The notes under the pieces were generated by a model. It made no database searches, had not been told where the DNA came from, and saw nothing but the letters and a program-made list of their open reading frames with translations. Positions 30,523-43,565 of a DNA stretch of 64,000 bases are shown here, piece after piece. Numbering within the stretch: the stretch's first letter is position 1; each line of letters starts with the position of its first letter. Made by a program: the position numbers and the translations under genes. The stretch covers positions 17,236,001 to 17,300,000 of the forward strand of contig CP053148.1 of NCBI GenBank assembly GCA_014607495.2, read 5' to 3'. The DNA is from Carposina sasakii. Its lineage: Eukaryota > Arthropoda > Insecta > Lepidoptera > Carposinidae.

Positions 30523-31534
30523 AATTAACTCAGATGATGAATTTTGCCATCTCTTTTTAAATTACATTATTAGCAAAGGTATTTTTTCACCCCGATAGCT
30601 ATACACTAGCCAAATCTCGGTAAACAAAGCTGAATCCCTCAGCACAATGTTTAATGATGAAACGATCAACCATATCCTAACGGATTATATGGAGAAATTA
30701 TTTTTTATTTTACTACCTAGGCATTAAATTATAAAACCATATTTGCTAGTAGTTTCCACTATCAGCGTATGCTTATACAGCCAAATATTACCATACTTAC
30801 CATAGTTATTTTTTAATAAACATGAGAGAGAATAACTTTACTCTAAGGCAGTAAGTGACATTTTCTATGAAAAAGTCTGAGTAAAGACTTAACTATAAGC
30901 TCTAATAGCTCAGTTAATTAATCTCTGCAATATTATTGACATTGCAGCAGTATACAATACTGAAATAGGTCATTGCAAATAGGAATTCAAAAACGACCCT
31001 TAAGAATGGTGGAAAACTTCAGTAGGATTACCTAACTTAAAATTGGACATAGTTATGTAAACGGGAACCAACCCACATATACAGGTAACATCAAATTCTA
31101 ACAAAATTTACAGATTATTTTGATGTTTACAAGGTTGATAGAAAGTTCATTTTTGAATGCTTATGTAGCCTAAAATTTTATTTAATACATTAGTGGGTTA
31201 GTTCCCGTTTGCATAACTACTTCCAATTGCAGCACTTGCAATTCATAGCCTTATGCTAAATCTTTACAGTTCACAGTTAGACCATGTATTTACACAAAGG
31301 AGAGAATTTTATGCTCTCTTCTATCAAATTGGTAAGGTACCTTTGGCGACAATGGGTTCTTATAATTTAGCTTTAAGTGAACAATGGACAAGTTAATAGT
31401 TAACCAAATATTTAGAAGAAATCCGGGACAGTAGAGACTATGGTTCTGTTACCTACAATTTAATATATTAGAGGCACTATCCAATCTAATGAGGTTGAAT
31501 AAGGAAATAAGTAAACATGACAATATCCCTTGAT
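30523..31534. other. AT-rich intergenic, nothing recognised
   Basis: Short ORFs below significance. Contains an inverted pair of words about 'aactaacc(c)actta' vs 'gtgggttagttcccgtttgc' (31062-31076 / 31194-31212). Confidence 0.4.
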
Positions 31535-31985
31535 GATGTGGCATTGCCAGTCTGTTCAAACTTTAAATACCTGGGCTCAGTCTTATAAGGGGATGGGGAA
31601 ATAGACCAAGATATAAAGCACCTAATTAGTTCAGGATGGATGAAATGGCGACGGGTCACGGGAGTTACGTGCGATGCATGGACGCTGTTAAAGCTAAAGG
31701 GTGTGGAGTTACAAGAATGGATAAAATAAGAAATGAGTATATAAGAGGAAGTTTGAAAGTTGCACCGATCAGAGACAAATTACGAAGTAACCGTCTGTCT
31801 TGGTACGGGCATGTAAAGCGACGGGATGAAAGGCATATTTTACAGAGAGCGTTGTGCATGAGTGTGGATGGATATAAAGAGGTAGACCAAAGAAATGTTA
31901 GATGGACAGTGTGAGGGAGGATATGCGTGTACTGGGAGTGAACAATGAGATGACGGATAATAAAGATGAATGGAAGAAAAGAACA
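31535..31985 (+). pseudogene. RTE-type LINE reverse transcriptase C-terminal fragment
   Basis: Encodes FKYLGSVL with an in-frame stop, GDGEIDQDIKHLISSGWMKW, CGVTRMDKIRNEYIRG, LKVAPIRDKLRSNRLSWYG and HVKRRDERHILQRALC, the conserved region after the RT palm of RTE/BovB-like elements. Stops and frameshifts make it dead. Ends with 'gcgccgaccccaaataaatg'. Confidence 0.8.
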
Positions 31986-32228
31986 TATTGCGCCGACCCC
32001 AAATAAATGGGAACAGGGATGATGATGATGTTTACTTACCAACTGGCGATATTAAAGGCTGCATAATTTTATCTAGCACTGTACAATTATCACGCGTATT
32101 ACCTAATATTAAACCATTAACTTGCGCTCATGAACAAAAGGATAATAAAGATTTATGGCCAATCATAATCCTATTTTTGCTCTTTTTGTATTTTTTCAAT
32201 ATTGACCTTGACCAGCCATTATTGCTTT

Positions 32229-32615
32229 GACATTTTTTTTTTGTTTAGTTTATCCCAAAAGAAAGGCAAGGGGAACTAAGCCCATACAGCCATTGTCTTT
32301 AGTAAATGATTTCTGAATTTATGATGGATGATAATGATGATGATGAATGGAAACGTCGGAAAAATCCTCAAGAACAAGTGTAAAGTTAGTCAAAATGGAA
32401 AATTATTGCAGAAACAATTACATGCCCATGAAGAAATGAAAAAGGTATCCGGCTAAACACTGCTTACCTGCATAAAACCATGCACACGCACTAGATTCAA
32501 ATCACAAGTAATCAAACATAACTTAACCAGAAAACATCACTTTACGAACAAAAGCCATTTACAAATATTTTTGACACAAGAAAATTACACCCGCTCCCTT
32601 GAGCTTTTCCCGGAA
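32229..32615 (-). mobile_element. SINE family D, first of two adjacent copies
   Basis: Poly-T, 'gtttagtttatcccaaaaga' at the left; the 'agcttttcccgg' 5' end at the right. Confidence 0.8.
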
Positions 32616-32631
32616 TCTTTGAAGCTGATTG

Positions 32632-33042
32632 ATTTTTTTTTTGTTTGTTTAGTTTATCCCGAAGGAAAGGCAAGGGGAACTAAGCCCATACAGCCATTGT
32701 CTTTAGTAAATGATTTCTGTATGATGGATGATATAATGATGATGAGATGGAAACGCGGGAATCCTCAATCCTCAAGAACAAGTGTAAAGTTAGTCAAAAT
32801 GAAAAATTTATGCAGAAATAACTTACATTGGGCCCATTGAAGAGAGCGTAGAGCTAAAGTTTTACTTTATGGGGAGATTTATAAAAGTTATGCACACGAA
32901 CTAGATTCACATCACAAGTAATACGCAAATATACACTTATTACCAGAAAATATCACTTTACAGACAGACATGCAAGCCATTTACAAATGATTTTTGATTT
33001 TCACAAGAAGATTACACCCGCACCCTTCCAGCTTTTCCCGCC
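32632..33042 (-). mobile_element. SINE family D, second adjacent copy with target duplication
   Basis: AGCTGATTGA occurs directly before the poly-T (about 32622-32631) and directly after the 5' end (about 33050), a 10-bp target duplication within 'agctgattga'. Confidence 0.75.
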
Positions 33043-33129
33043 GAATCGACAGCTGATTGAATTGACACTGACATTGATAGATTGTTTGTCTTTTATCAAT
33101 AGGCTAAAGAATCAATTTCATGCAGCCTT

Positions 33130-34020
33130 TCAAGTAGAAAATTGTAACTAATACACAGTATAAAACTACTTAGATTATATTCGGTCGGGACCTACAAGCG
33201 GAGTACAGTGAACAGAAAGAAACTAGATTGCGGGACGCAAGAGATCAAACGTAGCAATAATGACGAATTTTCTGACAAGTTAAAATAACTGTCAAAAATA
33301 CCTAGATGGCGTGAGAGAATCCCCTACCCTCTTAGCCTACCCTCCTACCCAGGGATTCGGTATCTCCTATATATTTCTATGCTCATACCAGGGATTTGGT
33401 ATCACTGTACGTGACACTCAGAGGAATTTTGGGATGGAGCGGGATGGAGATTCACTAACGCGTAGAAGGAGATTCAATTCTGAAGGCTCGAGCCATCTGT
33501 CCATGCGACTGTTACTACTATTTTTTTTTTACTTTTAATAGTTGTCAGAAAGTTATTGGGTCGTATGCTATGGATGAGGAAAGGAGAAATAAAAGAGGAA
33601 CAGCGGCTAAGTATATTCAACAAAAATTGGTGAAGCTGGGCGGGGGTGAGTAGGGACGAGGGGAGCTCATCCTATCACTGTAGCCCTGCCCATACATAGA
33701 AAAGAGTGACTAGGGGAGGGACTTGCAGCGTGGTGGTTACAGGAGAGTGCGTTAGACCTATTGGCACTGGCCCTGGTGCCAGCTATTATGAGACACGACG
33801 ACTCAGGAGTAGGAGTCACCGACTCAGACCATGAGTGGAATACACTAAGTGAAAGGGTTCAAGTGGACTAGTAGACATTCTCTGAGGGAACATGTAGTAG
33901 ATATCTTGTGGAGTGACGTTGAGGGAGGTTTGATGGAGGGAGGGAGAGGGAGAGATCTTCGAGCCTAGGGCGAGAGGGGGCAGGATTTGGGGAGGCAAAG
34001 GGGAACGATTTTTTTTTTTT
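33130..34020. other. G-rich, gene-free region of unknown nature
   Basis: Purine-rich stretches ('ggagggagggagagggagag'), poly-T at 33520-33530 and 34010-34022, and two direct copies of 'cagggattyggtatc' (about 33353 and 33389). Possibly a decayed long element; no protein similarity seen. Confidence 0.4.
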
Positions 34021-34123
34021 TATTGACCTATTCATAGTGGTGCTCTGAAAAGAGGTCGATGATCTCTGTAATGTAATAATAATGTTTATGATGGGTTTAT
34101 ATATGTTTAAAATACCCTATATA

Positions 34124-34383
34124 CAGGATGTAACAGAAAGGGTATGTTAAGCGTAAATCTATGTAAATAGTCCACTATAGAGAACCTATTTCCAAAATTT
34201 GAGACTCGAAATCACATGTTTATTTCTCTAGATTGTATGAAAATTCCTGAGTTATTTAGGAATTCTCCATACTATCTGGAAAAATAAAGATGTGATTTCG
34301 AGTCTGAAATTTTGTGGGTAGGTTCCTTTTAGCGGGCTATTTACAAAGCTTTTCGCTTAACATACCCCTTTTGTTACACCCTG
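34124..34383. mobile_element. MITE family A, full length
   Basis: CAGGATGTAACAGAAAGGGT and ACCCCTTTTGTTACACCCTG with TA flanks. Confidence 0.9.
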
Positions 34384-36842
34384 TATAGGTATAGGTTTGA
34401 ATTAAAATTTCCCTTGTAAGTTTCTTCTCAGTTCTTCTCCTGACCTAACTTATTAGTTTTGCCCCTTTGAATAAATTAAAGAATATACAGATAGTTTAGT
34501 AGGTAAGTACATAGCCCACCAAGGATATTCAATCTAGACTAGATAATTAATATATTTATACATAGTAAAGTAAACCTTAATCTATCACACGCATATTCAA
34601 TTTTTACTAGAAGATAAGACTAAACTAACACAGAAAAACATAATACTTCGAACCAGCATCGCAGTTTCGCAGTCACTAACTACCTACTTGAAGTACATTT
34701 TTACAGTGCGTTGCACCGGAGATACCAAATCCCTGGTTGCACCTAACACCTAAAACACCTAAAAATTACAGCACCTGCTGCTTTCACATGTAAAAAATTA
34801 TCATACAAATAGCTAGGAGCTCGAGCCAGTAGTTACTTTAGTGTATTTTTTACAGTTTTTTTTATGTTTGTTTTACTAGTCAGGTTCAAAGACTTTGCAT
34901 CACGCCTGTTTGGTATCACATTTATCGACCTATTTCGTTGAAAACTGTAGGTAGTAGGTGCGTCTACCTGTGAAGGATACACTGTTAGGTCCATGTTTAT
35001 GTACCTACGTACTCGATATTCTCTTTCACTTTACAAAAGCGATGGGTAAAGGGCTTTTATAGCCATATTTATTGCTAGACTGACAAGCATCTGGACTAGA
35101 TAACCAGAGTTGGGTACCTCGTTGTATCGTAGTGTTCAATAATAACTCATTTTCCATTTTGATTAGTCCTACGCTCAGATCCCTAAGGTTTTGTGCCGTA
35201 ACATAGAGGATCACAACGTAACAATACAAATAGAAAGAAAGAAAGAATTTATTTCTTATTCCCTATATAAAAAAATAAATAAGTAGCTATAATCTTTACA
35301 TCCATGAATAGAAAGCAAACATTGACATCCTTTAATCATCATCATACATAATATGAATGTTTGCACCTACCGGGTTTTCGATCTTAGGCAGCAGGTAGGA
35401 CTTATAATTATAGCTAATATTTTCCAAGGTCTTTTCTAATAGCAACTTACACAGTGCCGGTTTTAACACTACCAGCGCCCTGGGCGAGATTTCCACGGCG
35501 GCGCCACCCCCCTAAGTGCGATGTGCGATGTAACTAAAAATTAACGGTTATCGCAATTTTTAATAGTTGCAATGCTATCCATACATTTGGATACAATTCT
35601 TGTGAAAAATAAAATAAATAGGACTTAACTATATTCTGATCACTTAGATTTCAGACTTACGAGTTCATCACATAACATACAACCATTTACGTCTAATTAA
35701 AAGCATTTATAGACGTGAATGGATCGCGGGCTGCAAAAAACGGAAACCCTTATACATAAAAATAAATCTATGGAAGTGTTAGCTACTAGATTTTTGTCAG
35801 AGTTTACATAGTACGGGTGAAAATAATATGTGGAATATTAAGATGGGGCTTTATTTACAACTAGTGACCCAGCCTTTGCTTCGCTTCGGTACATACCTAT
35901 TCTCTATGAATTAATTTCGTATAGAGGTCCCCCGCGGCTTAACTGTTTAATTTTTTTATTTCCCCAGAGCATCAGTTTGCCGGACATTTGGGTAAAATAC
36001 CCTAGATTGTTTAGGGTTTGAGCTTATGAAATTGTAAGCGACCACTTCATGCATTTGAGTTATTTAGACATTTTCATGAAAATTATCAATAGCAGCACAA
36101 GTGAAAATTTTTGTATTAATAAGTATTATTCTTCTTGAGAAAACTCTTATAAAAGTTTAAGACTTTCTAGAGCAACTAAAAATCTGTTCGTCTAAGTGCT
36201 TAGACATTGAGATAAGCGACAACGAAGTTCGCAAAGTTATGGAAACGTGATTTCTAAACGCTTTTGGTTGTTGTCATTCCATGTTCGGCTCATACCTATA
36301 CTAGAACTCTATGGCCACGACAATTTAAGATTGTCAAATTCCAATAAGTAGGTAAGTAAATAGTAATGTCTTCTTTTTTTTCCTTTTTAGCTAAGTATTT
36401 TGGTAAGTTTTTTAAGCTGACGGGTTTGTTAATTTCTAAATATAATTTTTATCGGACGCCCCGTTCATAACTGTTTCAATAAAAATAAAATTTGTGATAT
36501 CATATTTAGCAGAAAACGACTACAGTTTTGGTCGTTTTAATTTGGTCATTGTATTATAAGTATGTTATATTCTGCAGGAACGACGACTTACTTGTAATCT
36601 CTTTTTTAAACCAAGATTATAAATACATGAAGGAAATAACTGTCAAACCAAAGAATATCTGTATCTCGAAACCTACGGCCAATTTAATATAGGTCTTGCG
36701 GACGAAGCTTTATTCATAGGCGCTTCCATGTCTTTTCAAACTTAGCGCACGACTAGGTACCTAAATTTCAATTTGCCCTAATACTCTACAGGTAATGTAG
36801 GTAAGTAACAGCGTCCACAAACTTTATAGTTATGCTACACTA
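34384..36842. other. Intergenic; two small repeat scraps only
   Basis: About 35703-35745 carries the 'gcatttatagacgtgaatgg' fragment of the 2690-3080 repeat. About 35862-35900 is a CTAG-type repeat end ('ctagtgacccagcctttgct'). No gene seen. Confidence 0.4.
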
Positions 36843-37241
36843 GTGGGCCAAAGGTTACCCACGATAAGTGATGATGATGATCTCCGACCGTATTTCGGCC
36901 AAGGCGACCAATCTCTACGGATATTGGCCAGGTACGCAGGAGATATTATAGTGCACAAGTGTGTGCGCAAACACAGATGTACTCTCTATTCCATCACTCT
37001 CATAGTCCGATGGATGGGACGGAAAGAGATCAGGCGCAGGACCAACGGTTTTACGTGCTTTCCGAGGCACGAGCTAAGTGACAATTTTGCAACATTAAAA
37101 TCTGTACGTGAAATAAATTCTGTGTACAATAAAGCATTGATAAAAAAATAAAAATAAATCCTTAGTATAGACCCGTGACTGGGATCGAACTTACGCCTCC
37201 CGCTTGGAAGGTGCACGTCTTAACCACTGGGCTATCACCGC
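36843..37241 (-). mobile_element. Long tRNA-derived SINE (family S)
   Basis: The minus-strand head 37241-37171 is tRNA-like (GCGGTGATAGCCCAGTGG box A; GTTCGATCCCA box B). The body includes 'acgtaaaaccgttggtcctg', 'tctctttccgtcccat' and 'ccttggccgaaatacggtcg'. Other copies: 54085-54300 and 58785-59060. Confidence 0.75.
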
Positions 37242-37564
37242 TAATAGGTAAAGGTAGTAAGTAACTGGGACCAGGTGTTATTCTAGTGATGCTACACTGG
37301 GCTTAATGTATTTAATTATGGCCAATAATGGAGATTAAGTGCACTAAAGCCGATGGTTTCATTAATGGTGATTTAATTATTAATCTGGATTATACTTAAT
37401 GCCCCGTAATGTAATACAATCGCGGAGTGTGGTCTAAAGTTCGGGGAGGCCTTTGTCTTGATTACAAAAAAACTACAGTAAGAAAATCCTAAAAATACTT
37501 AATAAAGCAGATACGAGCAAGAGAAATTATAAAACTGTAGGATCACAAATTTCTAGAAAATGCC

Positions 37565-37630
37565 AGAGTTCCTCAGTCGACTCTTACAACATGCACGGAA
37601 GGAGATGTAGCTGATGTATTCTAGTGAAAC
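37565..37630 (-). repeat. Family H fragment
   Basis: 'ctcttacaacatgcacggaa' and 'agctgatgtattctagtga' are the inverted family H start. Confidence 0.6.
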
Positions 37631-38454
37631 CCTACATCAGAACCGGATTAAATAACACAACCCACAATAGGTACTTCATTTGTGCTAGTTACCTATATTT
37701 TGAGGTTTTATCCACCTTCTCAACTAAAATCACTTTCAAACTTTTGTTAAAACGATCAAAAACTTGGAGCACGGAACGCCGAACTCTTTCTTACAAACTG
37801 CAAAGTTTAAGACAGCTAGGTATGTAATTAAATAACCTAAGTAGGTAGGTACCTAAGTAGTTTGTCTTTTATTAGATTTCGAAGATTATTTCGATTACTT
37901 TTAGCCGTAGTGTTAAATCGCTGGAAGTCGAATGGATTTCACTGTTAACGTCAGGCACTGTGGTCCATTCTGACCGTCATACTTTTAACGTAAACTTAAT
38001 CTTAGTCAGTTCTATCCCTCTCTACTGAAAGAAAAAGGGGCAGGTAATACTACCTAAATTATAAGCTTGTAGTGGTTGGGTATCCTGGTATTGCACCACT
38101 ACATTAGTTTCGGGAAGACGAGTAAAGTCACCGTTGAGCGTTAGGAAACGAATCATGTTTTATTTTATTACAGACACCGGGCTATATATATACAGAACAG
38201 AATAGTGTAAAAAATAGGGATGCCTAGAAAGTTCGGAGTACAAAGGATATTATTTTAGCGCTATATACCTATATACAAACAGGACAATGTAAAAAAAAGA
38301 AAGTTCAAATAACATCAAATAAAAACAAAGAATAAAGGATAAAAAAGTAACTACAATGGATAACGGGCGCGCAGATGACGACGCGCGGGGTACGAGGGTC
38401 GCAGGCAGGCCGATCTCCGGAGAAATTTCTATTTGTTTTTGCCGGTTTACTGGC
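37631..38454. other. Intergenic, nothing recognised
   Basis: A GC-rich patch at 38365-38430 ('gacgacgcgcggggtacgag') is unassigned. Confidence 0.4.
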
Positions 38455-38760
38455 AATCCCCATAAGCTTTTATTTAGTTTCACCTGTCCCGTTGTCTGTA
38501 ACCAAATCTTGCAAGTTAAATTTGATCCACTTCCCGGTTTCCGATTGAGCCGAAATTTGGCATGCATGTATAAATCGGATGACAATGCAATATTTTTATG
38601 ACATAGAGCTGACCCGATGATGGACCCGGAAGGTGGCCATGGGAACTCCGTAATTAAACGACGGCACACTATCGAGTCTGGGCTTGTTTGTTGGATCAGT
38701 TCATTTTATTAACAAATATTAAAAGCTTATTAAAAAAGGGGTTTTAAAACTGAAGCTTTT
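38455..38760 (+). repeat. Interspersed repeat family G
   Basis: Same words and order as 23555-23910. Confidence 0.7.
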
Positions 38761-40490
38761 ATTTTTTACGTGTAGGTTTAAGTGTGGCGGAATCGACCAG
38801 TTATAATTAGTGTAGAACGACATCTCTCTTCCACGATGGAAAAAACCCTGTGTTGGTTTATAACCCTAAGATTAACTCATTAAAAACTTGGTAAAGCCCA
38901 TGGGTGTATTTTAAACGGGTACTAGTGCTAGGGTATTATTTTATTACAAACACATTTATACACACGGCTGTGTTGCCATAATGAAAAATAACTATGACTC
39001 TTACTATGATTTAGCATTTGACTATAATGTTTTACTATAGGCAATAGTAATAGAATATTTAGTGACCTAAGCTAATTGAAAGTTTTTATACTCAATATAA
39101 TAATTTAGATAAAGAATAAATGCGACAAATATCAAGTAATTTCCTCTTCTCTCTTCGTAACCACAATCCGCCCTGAAACCAACCAATTTTCTGGTTACCA
39201 ATATATAGTTATCAATATAGATATACATCACAGATTACCCGTGATATACATAGATAGTTACCTACCAAAATTGCAATTTTGCCTTATTATTATTTTTACC
39301 TAACTTTATTGATAAAACACGTAGATACAATTTTAAAAGTTAGTTGCCAATCGCTACCAGTCTTTTAATACTCCAGTAAATTGAAAATCCTATGAAGAAA
39401 GAGGTGCTAATAATTTTCGCGTTGTTGGAGATTGAATAAGTTTTTAAATGGCTTTGAAAACTCACTGCAGTTTGCTCTCCATAGAACGGAAAATTTATCT
39501 TTCTGGAAAATTAAACTAGCCTTCAAATGGCAATTAAAGTTCAATGCAATTTTCTCGGGAAGTTTTGTTTGGAACTGTATAATCCGTAAGGTACAGGGTT
39601 ACTGGTAGATATTTGGGTACATCGACACTAAGAAAACTTTAAAACATCTATCTATCGTATCACTACCTACTTAGGCAAAGGCATTCCTAATTTTAATTCC
39701 TAACGTGAAGAATAGCAAACTGAGTTAACAAAATTTGTTGCAACTAATAAACTTTGCCTATCCGTAACGGTTTTTTAAATCGAAAATGTCGTCTAACCTG
39801 CCTGTTACTGAAATTAATTAAGTTGGGTAAAGATAGCGGCCTCAAATATACATAGTAACCTAGCAGATTGAACGTTAACCTGGAGCTAAATTAAACGCCT
39901 GAAGCGAAGCGCGTCCGTCCACACAATAGGTACCCATTACCTTTGGGCATATATACCAATGCATCACTAGGTATTCATTATGATATTGCTGAATACACAA
40001 CTTCAAAGGGATTTATTACATTAGCAGTAAGGAGATTTGTACCCAATAAGCTTTAGATGGTTGCGCCTTGCGTTCTGAGAAAGCAATCATTCAACGTTAT
40101 TGCTCTGCTCTGAACTAAACTAACTCAACTGTGCGCTTATACTTTGATGTATTAATGTATGCTGAATGTATGCAATTAAAATTTTATACACACATACATT
40201 ATCTGGCCGCGTGGTGCCGGCAGAGTAGAAGAGGCCTGCGTCCAAATGGATTGCCTGAACTGAAGGAATGGGCGATCCTCAGAGATCCTGAGAAAAATTA
40301 ACAAACTTAATAAATAAATAGGCCTTTCCCGTGGATAAAGTCAGAGGCGTTCGCTAGTAGGTACTCGTATCTATTCGTAGATATATACGAACACATTCTT
40401 TGTTTTCTTATTGTTTATTTTATTTTTAGATTATCTATTAATTTTATATTGTATGGATCATGTGTCTGAAATAAATATTATTATTATTGT
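38761..40490. other. AT-rich intergenic, nothing recognised
   Basis: About 40203-40250 has a scrap of the 'gtggtgccggcagagtag' repeat; 40350-40365 has a CTAG-type end. Confidence 0.4.
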
Positions 40491-41165
40491 ATCTCTTTCG
40501 AAATTCACGGGACTACAGAGTCCCGGTCCTTTGAGAGGCGTGCATCGGGCCGTGGCCAAGATGTAGAGGCCCTTTTAAGAGAGAATTAATATGATGATAA
40601 GGGATACACATGGTGGATACCATCACCAAGCGCACAATATGATACACCCGGTGATGGTCCCCGCCTTGTGCAAAGACTATTGGAGTGCAGATCTAAGTCG
40701 TGCGATGGAAAACTAAGGTCATGGGTTATAGGGTTGAGTGTTGGGTGGCTGAATAAGGGCTATTTCATATAGGGAGACTATCGGACGCCTGCCATTACAA
40801 TCTAGTCCCAAAATTGTGAGGTGGCAGGCGGTGACTAGCCGCCCGTAATTTAAGGCCATGAGGTGGGCTTCCCATAAGTGGCGCATGCCGGAGAGGCAAC
40901 ACCGACGCGGGCGGCTAAGGGTGCAGAGAGGTGAGACTGCGGGGCGTGAACGTCAGTTACCCCCGGCGTTATGACATTTTACACTTCCACCCTGGAGCAA
41001 AGGTTCCGCTCTTGCGCTGTTCCCTCCTAGCCGGCCAATGAAGGCAAGCTAAGAGTCGAGGGCCAAAGATGGTAAAGTGGCCCTCTGAACTCGGGTCCGT
41101 GGTGACGCCAATCACCAACAGCTTCGCCACAAAGCTGCCCTGCGGCCTTATTATTATTATTATTA
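40491..41165. mobile_element. GC-rich repeat between (ATT)n runs, probable LINE 3' region
   Basis: A 650-bp block of markedly higher GC, with ATTATTATT at 40480-40490 and TTATTATTATTATTA at 41149-41164. No RT motif is visible. I judge it a non-LTR retrotransposon 3' UTR by composition and the simple-repeat tail only. Confidence 0.35.
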
Positions 41166-41862
41166 AATACTGAAAACCAGGAGCAGTCACTGCGGTCAGA
41201 GTATTGCTAGAATTTCTATATTTAAATATTTTCCATGGTGGTATTGCGAATTCCATAAAATAGATAATAGGTATTTCCCAGGAAGTACCTACTTGTATTT
41301 TAACCAAAGGTAGACATGTGTGTAGCCATGTGTAGGTAAATCTAGAATTTAAAGAAGAACAGAAGAGAAGGTAAAGTTATTGTAAAGAAGTTTAAGTTTG
41401 CGTCGGAGGTTTTTTTTTTAAATATTAAGAAACAACAAATAGTATCGACCTTCTTCATGAATATCGAATAAAGTGAGTGACCGCGGCCGCAGCTTTTAGA
41501 CCACTTCGTTTCACTTCGATATTGGCTTTTGTATTTTCACGCCAGCTCAACTAGCATGACCTGCGAAACACGATATGATAAACCGATTTATCGACATTTA
41601 ACCTGACAAAATAGGATAAATATAGCCGCTATGTTGAATTTTGTATAGAGACGATACGATACCCACGATGCGTGGTCATGCTAGGGGGCCAGAACTACGA
41701 AACCGATGTAGGTAAATGGTAGGAGCTTGGGCTGTAGGAGATGAAAGTTTTTTAAAATTTAATAAAAACTATAAGTAAATAGCATAATAGATACGAACAC
41801 GCTTGAAAATAATTAGATAAATAATATAACATAGGTACGACCTGTCACTACCATAGAGGAAT

Positions 41863-41997
41863 TCCTCTATGTCATTACTAACCGAACTTGTACATCTCAA
41901 TACCTATACCCTCAAAATTGGTCAGAAGTGGCACCATATGGTTCTATCGGCCCTTGGTGCTCTGCCTACCCCGTAAGGGATAAAGGCGTGATTACTC
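41863..41997 (+). repeat. SINE-like repeat 'accgaacttgtacatctcaa ... aaggcgtgatta'
   Basis: Inverted copies at 53511-53625 and 58225-58335 share 'ggtgctctgcctaccccgta' and 'tggtgccact' (reverse complement). Confidence 0.65.
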
Positions 41998-42008
41998 GTA
42001 TATGTATA

Positions 42009-42367
42009 CAGGATTAATTTTAAAACATCAATAACCTCGCAGGACTAGATAGCTAAAATCATAAACAATAAAATTTGTTCAACGAGTTTTATCATGACTC
42101 AATACATTAATAAAAAAAGATTTTTCCAAGCTTTTATTGTACTGTCGTGGCATTTGTAAGTCTATGTTCCATTCGTAGGTATACGAAAAGGTTAACGCCC
42201 GCGATCATGCGCGCCTCAGTAGTATGTACAGACTTAAGAACATTCAGAGGTTATTTTTGTATGAAAGTAAAATGTGACAACTTTCAAAACTCGTAGAACA
42301 AATGTTGTTGTTTATGATGGTAGCTACCTAGTCTTGTGAGGTTATTGATGTTTTAAAATTAATCCTG
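42009..42367. mobile_element. MITE family C, intact, 33-bp perfect terminal inverted repeats
   Basis: The left end TACAGGATTAATTTTAAAAC followed by ATCAATAACCTC is exactly reverse-complemented at the right end. TA flanks both sides. 359 bp, non-coding. Confidence 0.9.
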
Positions 42368-42704
42368 TATATGTATGTATTTAATTAATGAATAGACTAG
42401 GCATTATTTCAATTATGGACATGGCATAGGTATGCGTTTAGCTTGTAACCTGAGACGATCCTTATTTGTGACATAGCCACATAACGTAGCCTGCTTTCAC
42501 GTGCAACACCGTGTTACGTATTCCCTGGTTAAGGCCCACTTGTAGCAAACGCTTAAATCTAGATTTAAGTTAATCACGAATTAAACTGATAGCTCTATCT
42601 GTTTATGTCAAAAGAAGTAAGACGAATGTGGGCTTGATAATCGATTTAACTTTAATCTAGATTTTCCTGACTACTACTACATAATACCTGACTGATAAGT
42701 AGGT

Positions 42705-42930
42705 ACACTAGAATACATCAGCTGCATGAGCTGTATCTCCTGCCATGCATGTCGTAAAAGTCGACCAAGGAACTCGGGCATTCCCTCAGGCGACCCATCT
42801 AACTTGTCACTGATCATTAACATCTGACCCCGCTCTGCTTAACATAGCTAGGCGGTCTCCTTTATGATCTTGCAGTTCTGGCTACCCCATTTCGCCAACA
42901 CAGCCGTGGGTATATATATGTTGATATGTA
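42705..42930 (+). repeat. Family H repeat, long copy
   Basis: 'cactagaatacatcagctgc', 'gtcgtaaaagtcgaccaagg', 'aactcgggcattccctcagg' and 'ttctggctaccccatttcg' in order. Confidence 0.7.
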
Positions 42931-43185
42931 GTTTTAGCATTTACTGCCAGTGGTATATACGTTTGAAGTGCACAAATTGCTTTTATTCGTGTTGTTTGTT
43001 TGTACTAAACAGAATCGCGGGTAAAAGCTAGTTTATCTATATCGAGGCCAGAGGTCATCAAGTAAATAAGCGTGATCAGCAAATTACCATAACAAAATTT
43101 CCCTGTTTAGTTTTTAAGCGTTGATGATATATGAGCCATAGATTTAGTAAATCTCTGATATGAACCATGGTGTAGAATACTTATA

Positions 43186-43565
43186 CAGGGTGTTTTTTCG
43201 TGGCCACCCTTAACGAAGGGTACGTACTCTATACATGAAATAAAGTAATATTATGCCAAAAAAAATGCTGGGAAAAAATGATAATTATTTTAAAAAAAAA
43301 ATTAATTACTTGATCGGGCGAAATTTATAGTGTCCAGTGTTTATGCTAGTTTTTTCATAGACAGATATTAATTATTTCTCGTGAAAAAATCTTGCTACAC
43401 GCGTCAATGTGCATTTATGTAGAAAAACGCAGTCTATTTACTCAACTTTGGACCCTAATATTTTCGAAACCAGACACTTCCCAGGTATGCTTCCATGGAG
43501 AAAAATGATCGTGATGATGAGGAGATTCCGTAGTTTTTGGGAACGTTGACGACCAAAAAATTCTT
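43186..43565 (+). mobile_element. MITE family B, right terminus degenerate
   Basis: CAGGGTGTTTTTTCGTGGCC at the start; the end 'gacgaccaaaaaattcttta' has lost the CCTGTA. Confidence 0.85.

Noticed and set aside
31665..32042. 125-residue minus ORF
   Set aside because: Antisense of the RTE-type reverse transcriptase fragment.
37171..37241. tRNA gene on the minus strand
   Set aside because: It is fused to a ~330-bp body present elsewhere (58785, 54085), so it is the head of a SINE.
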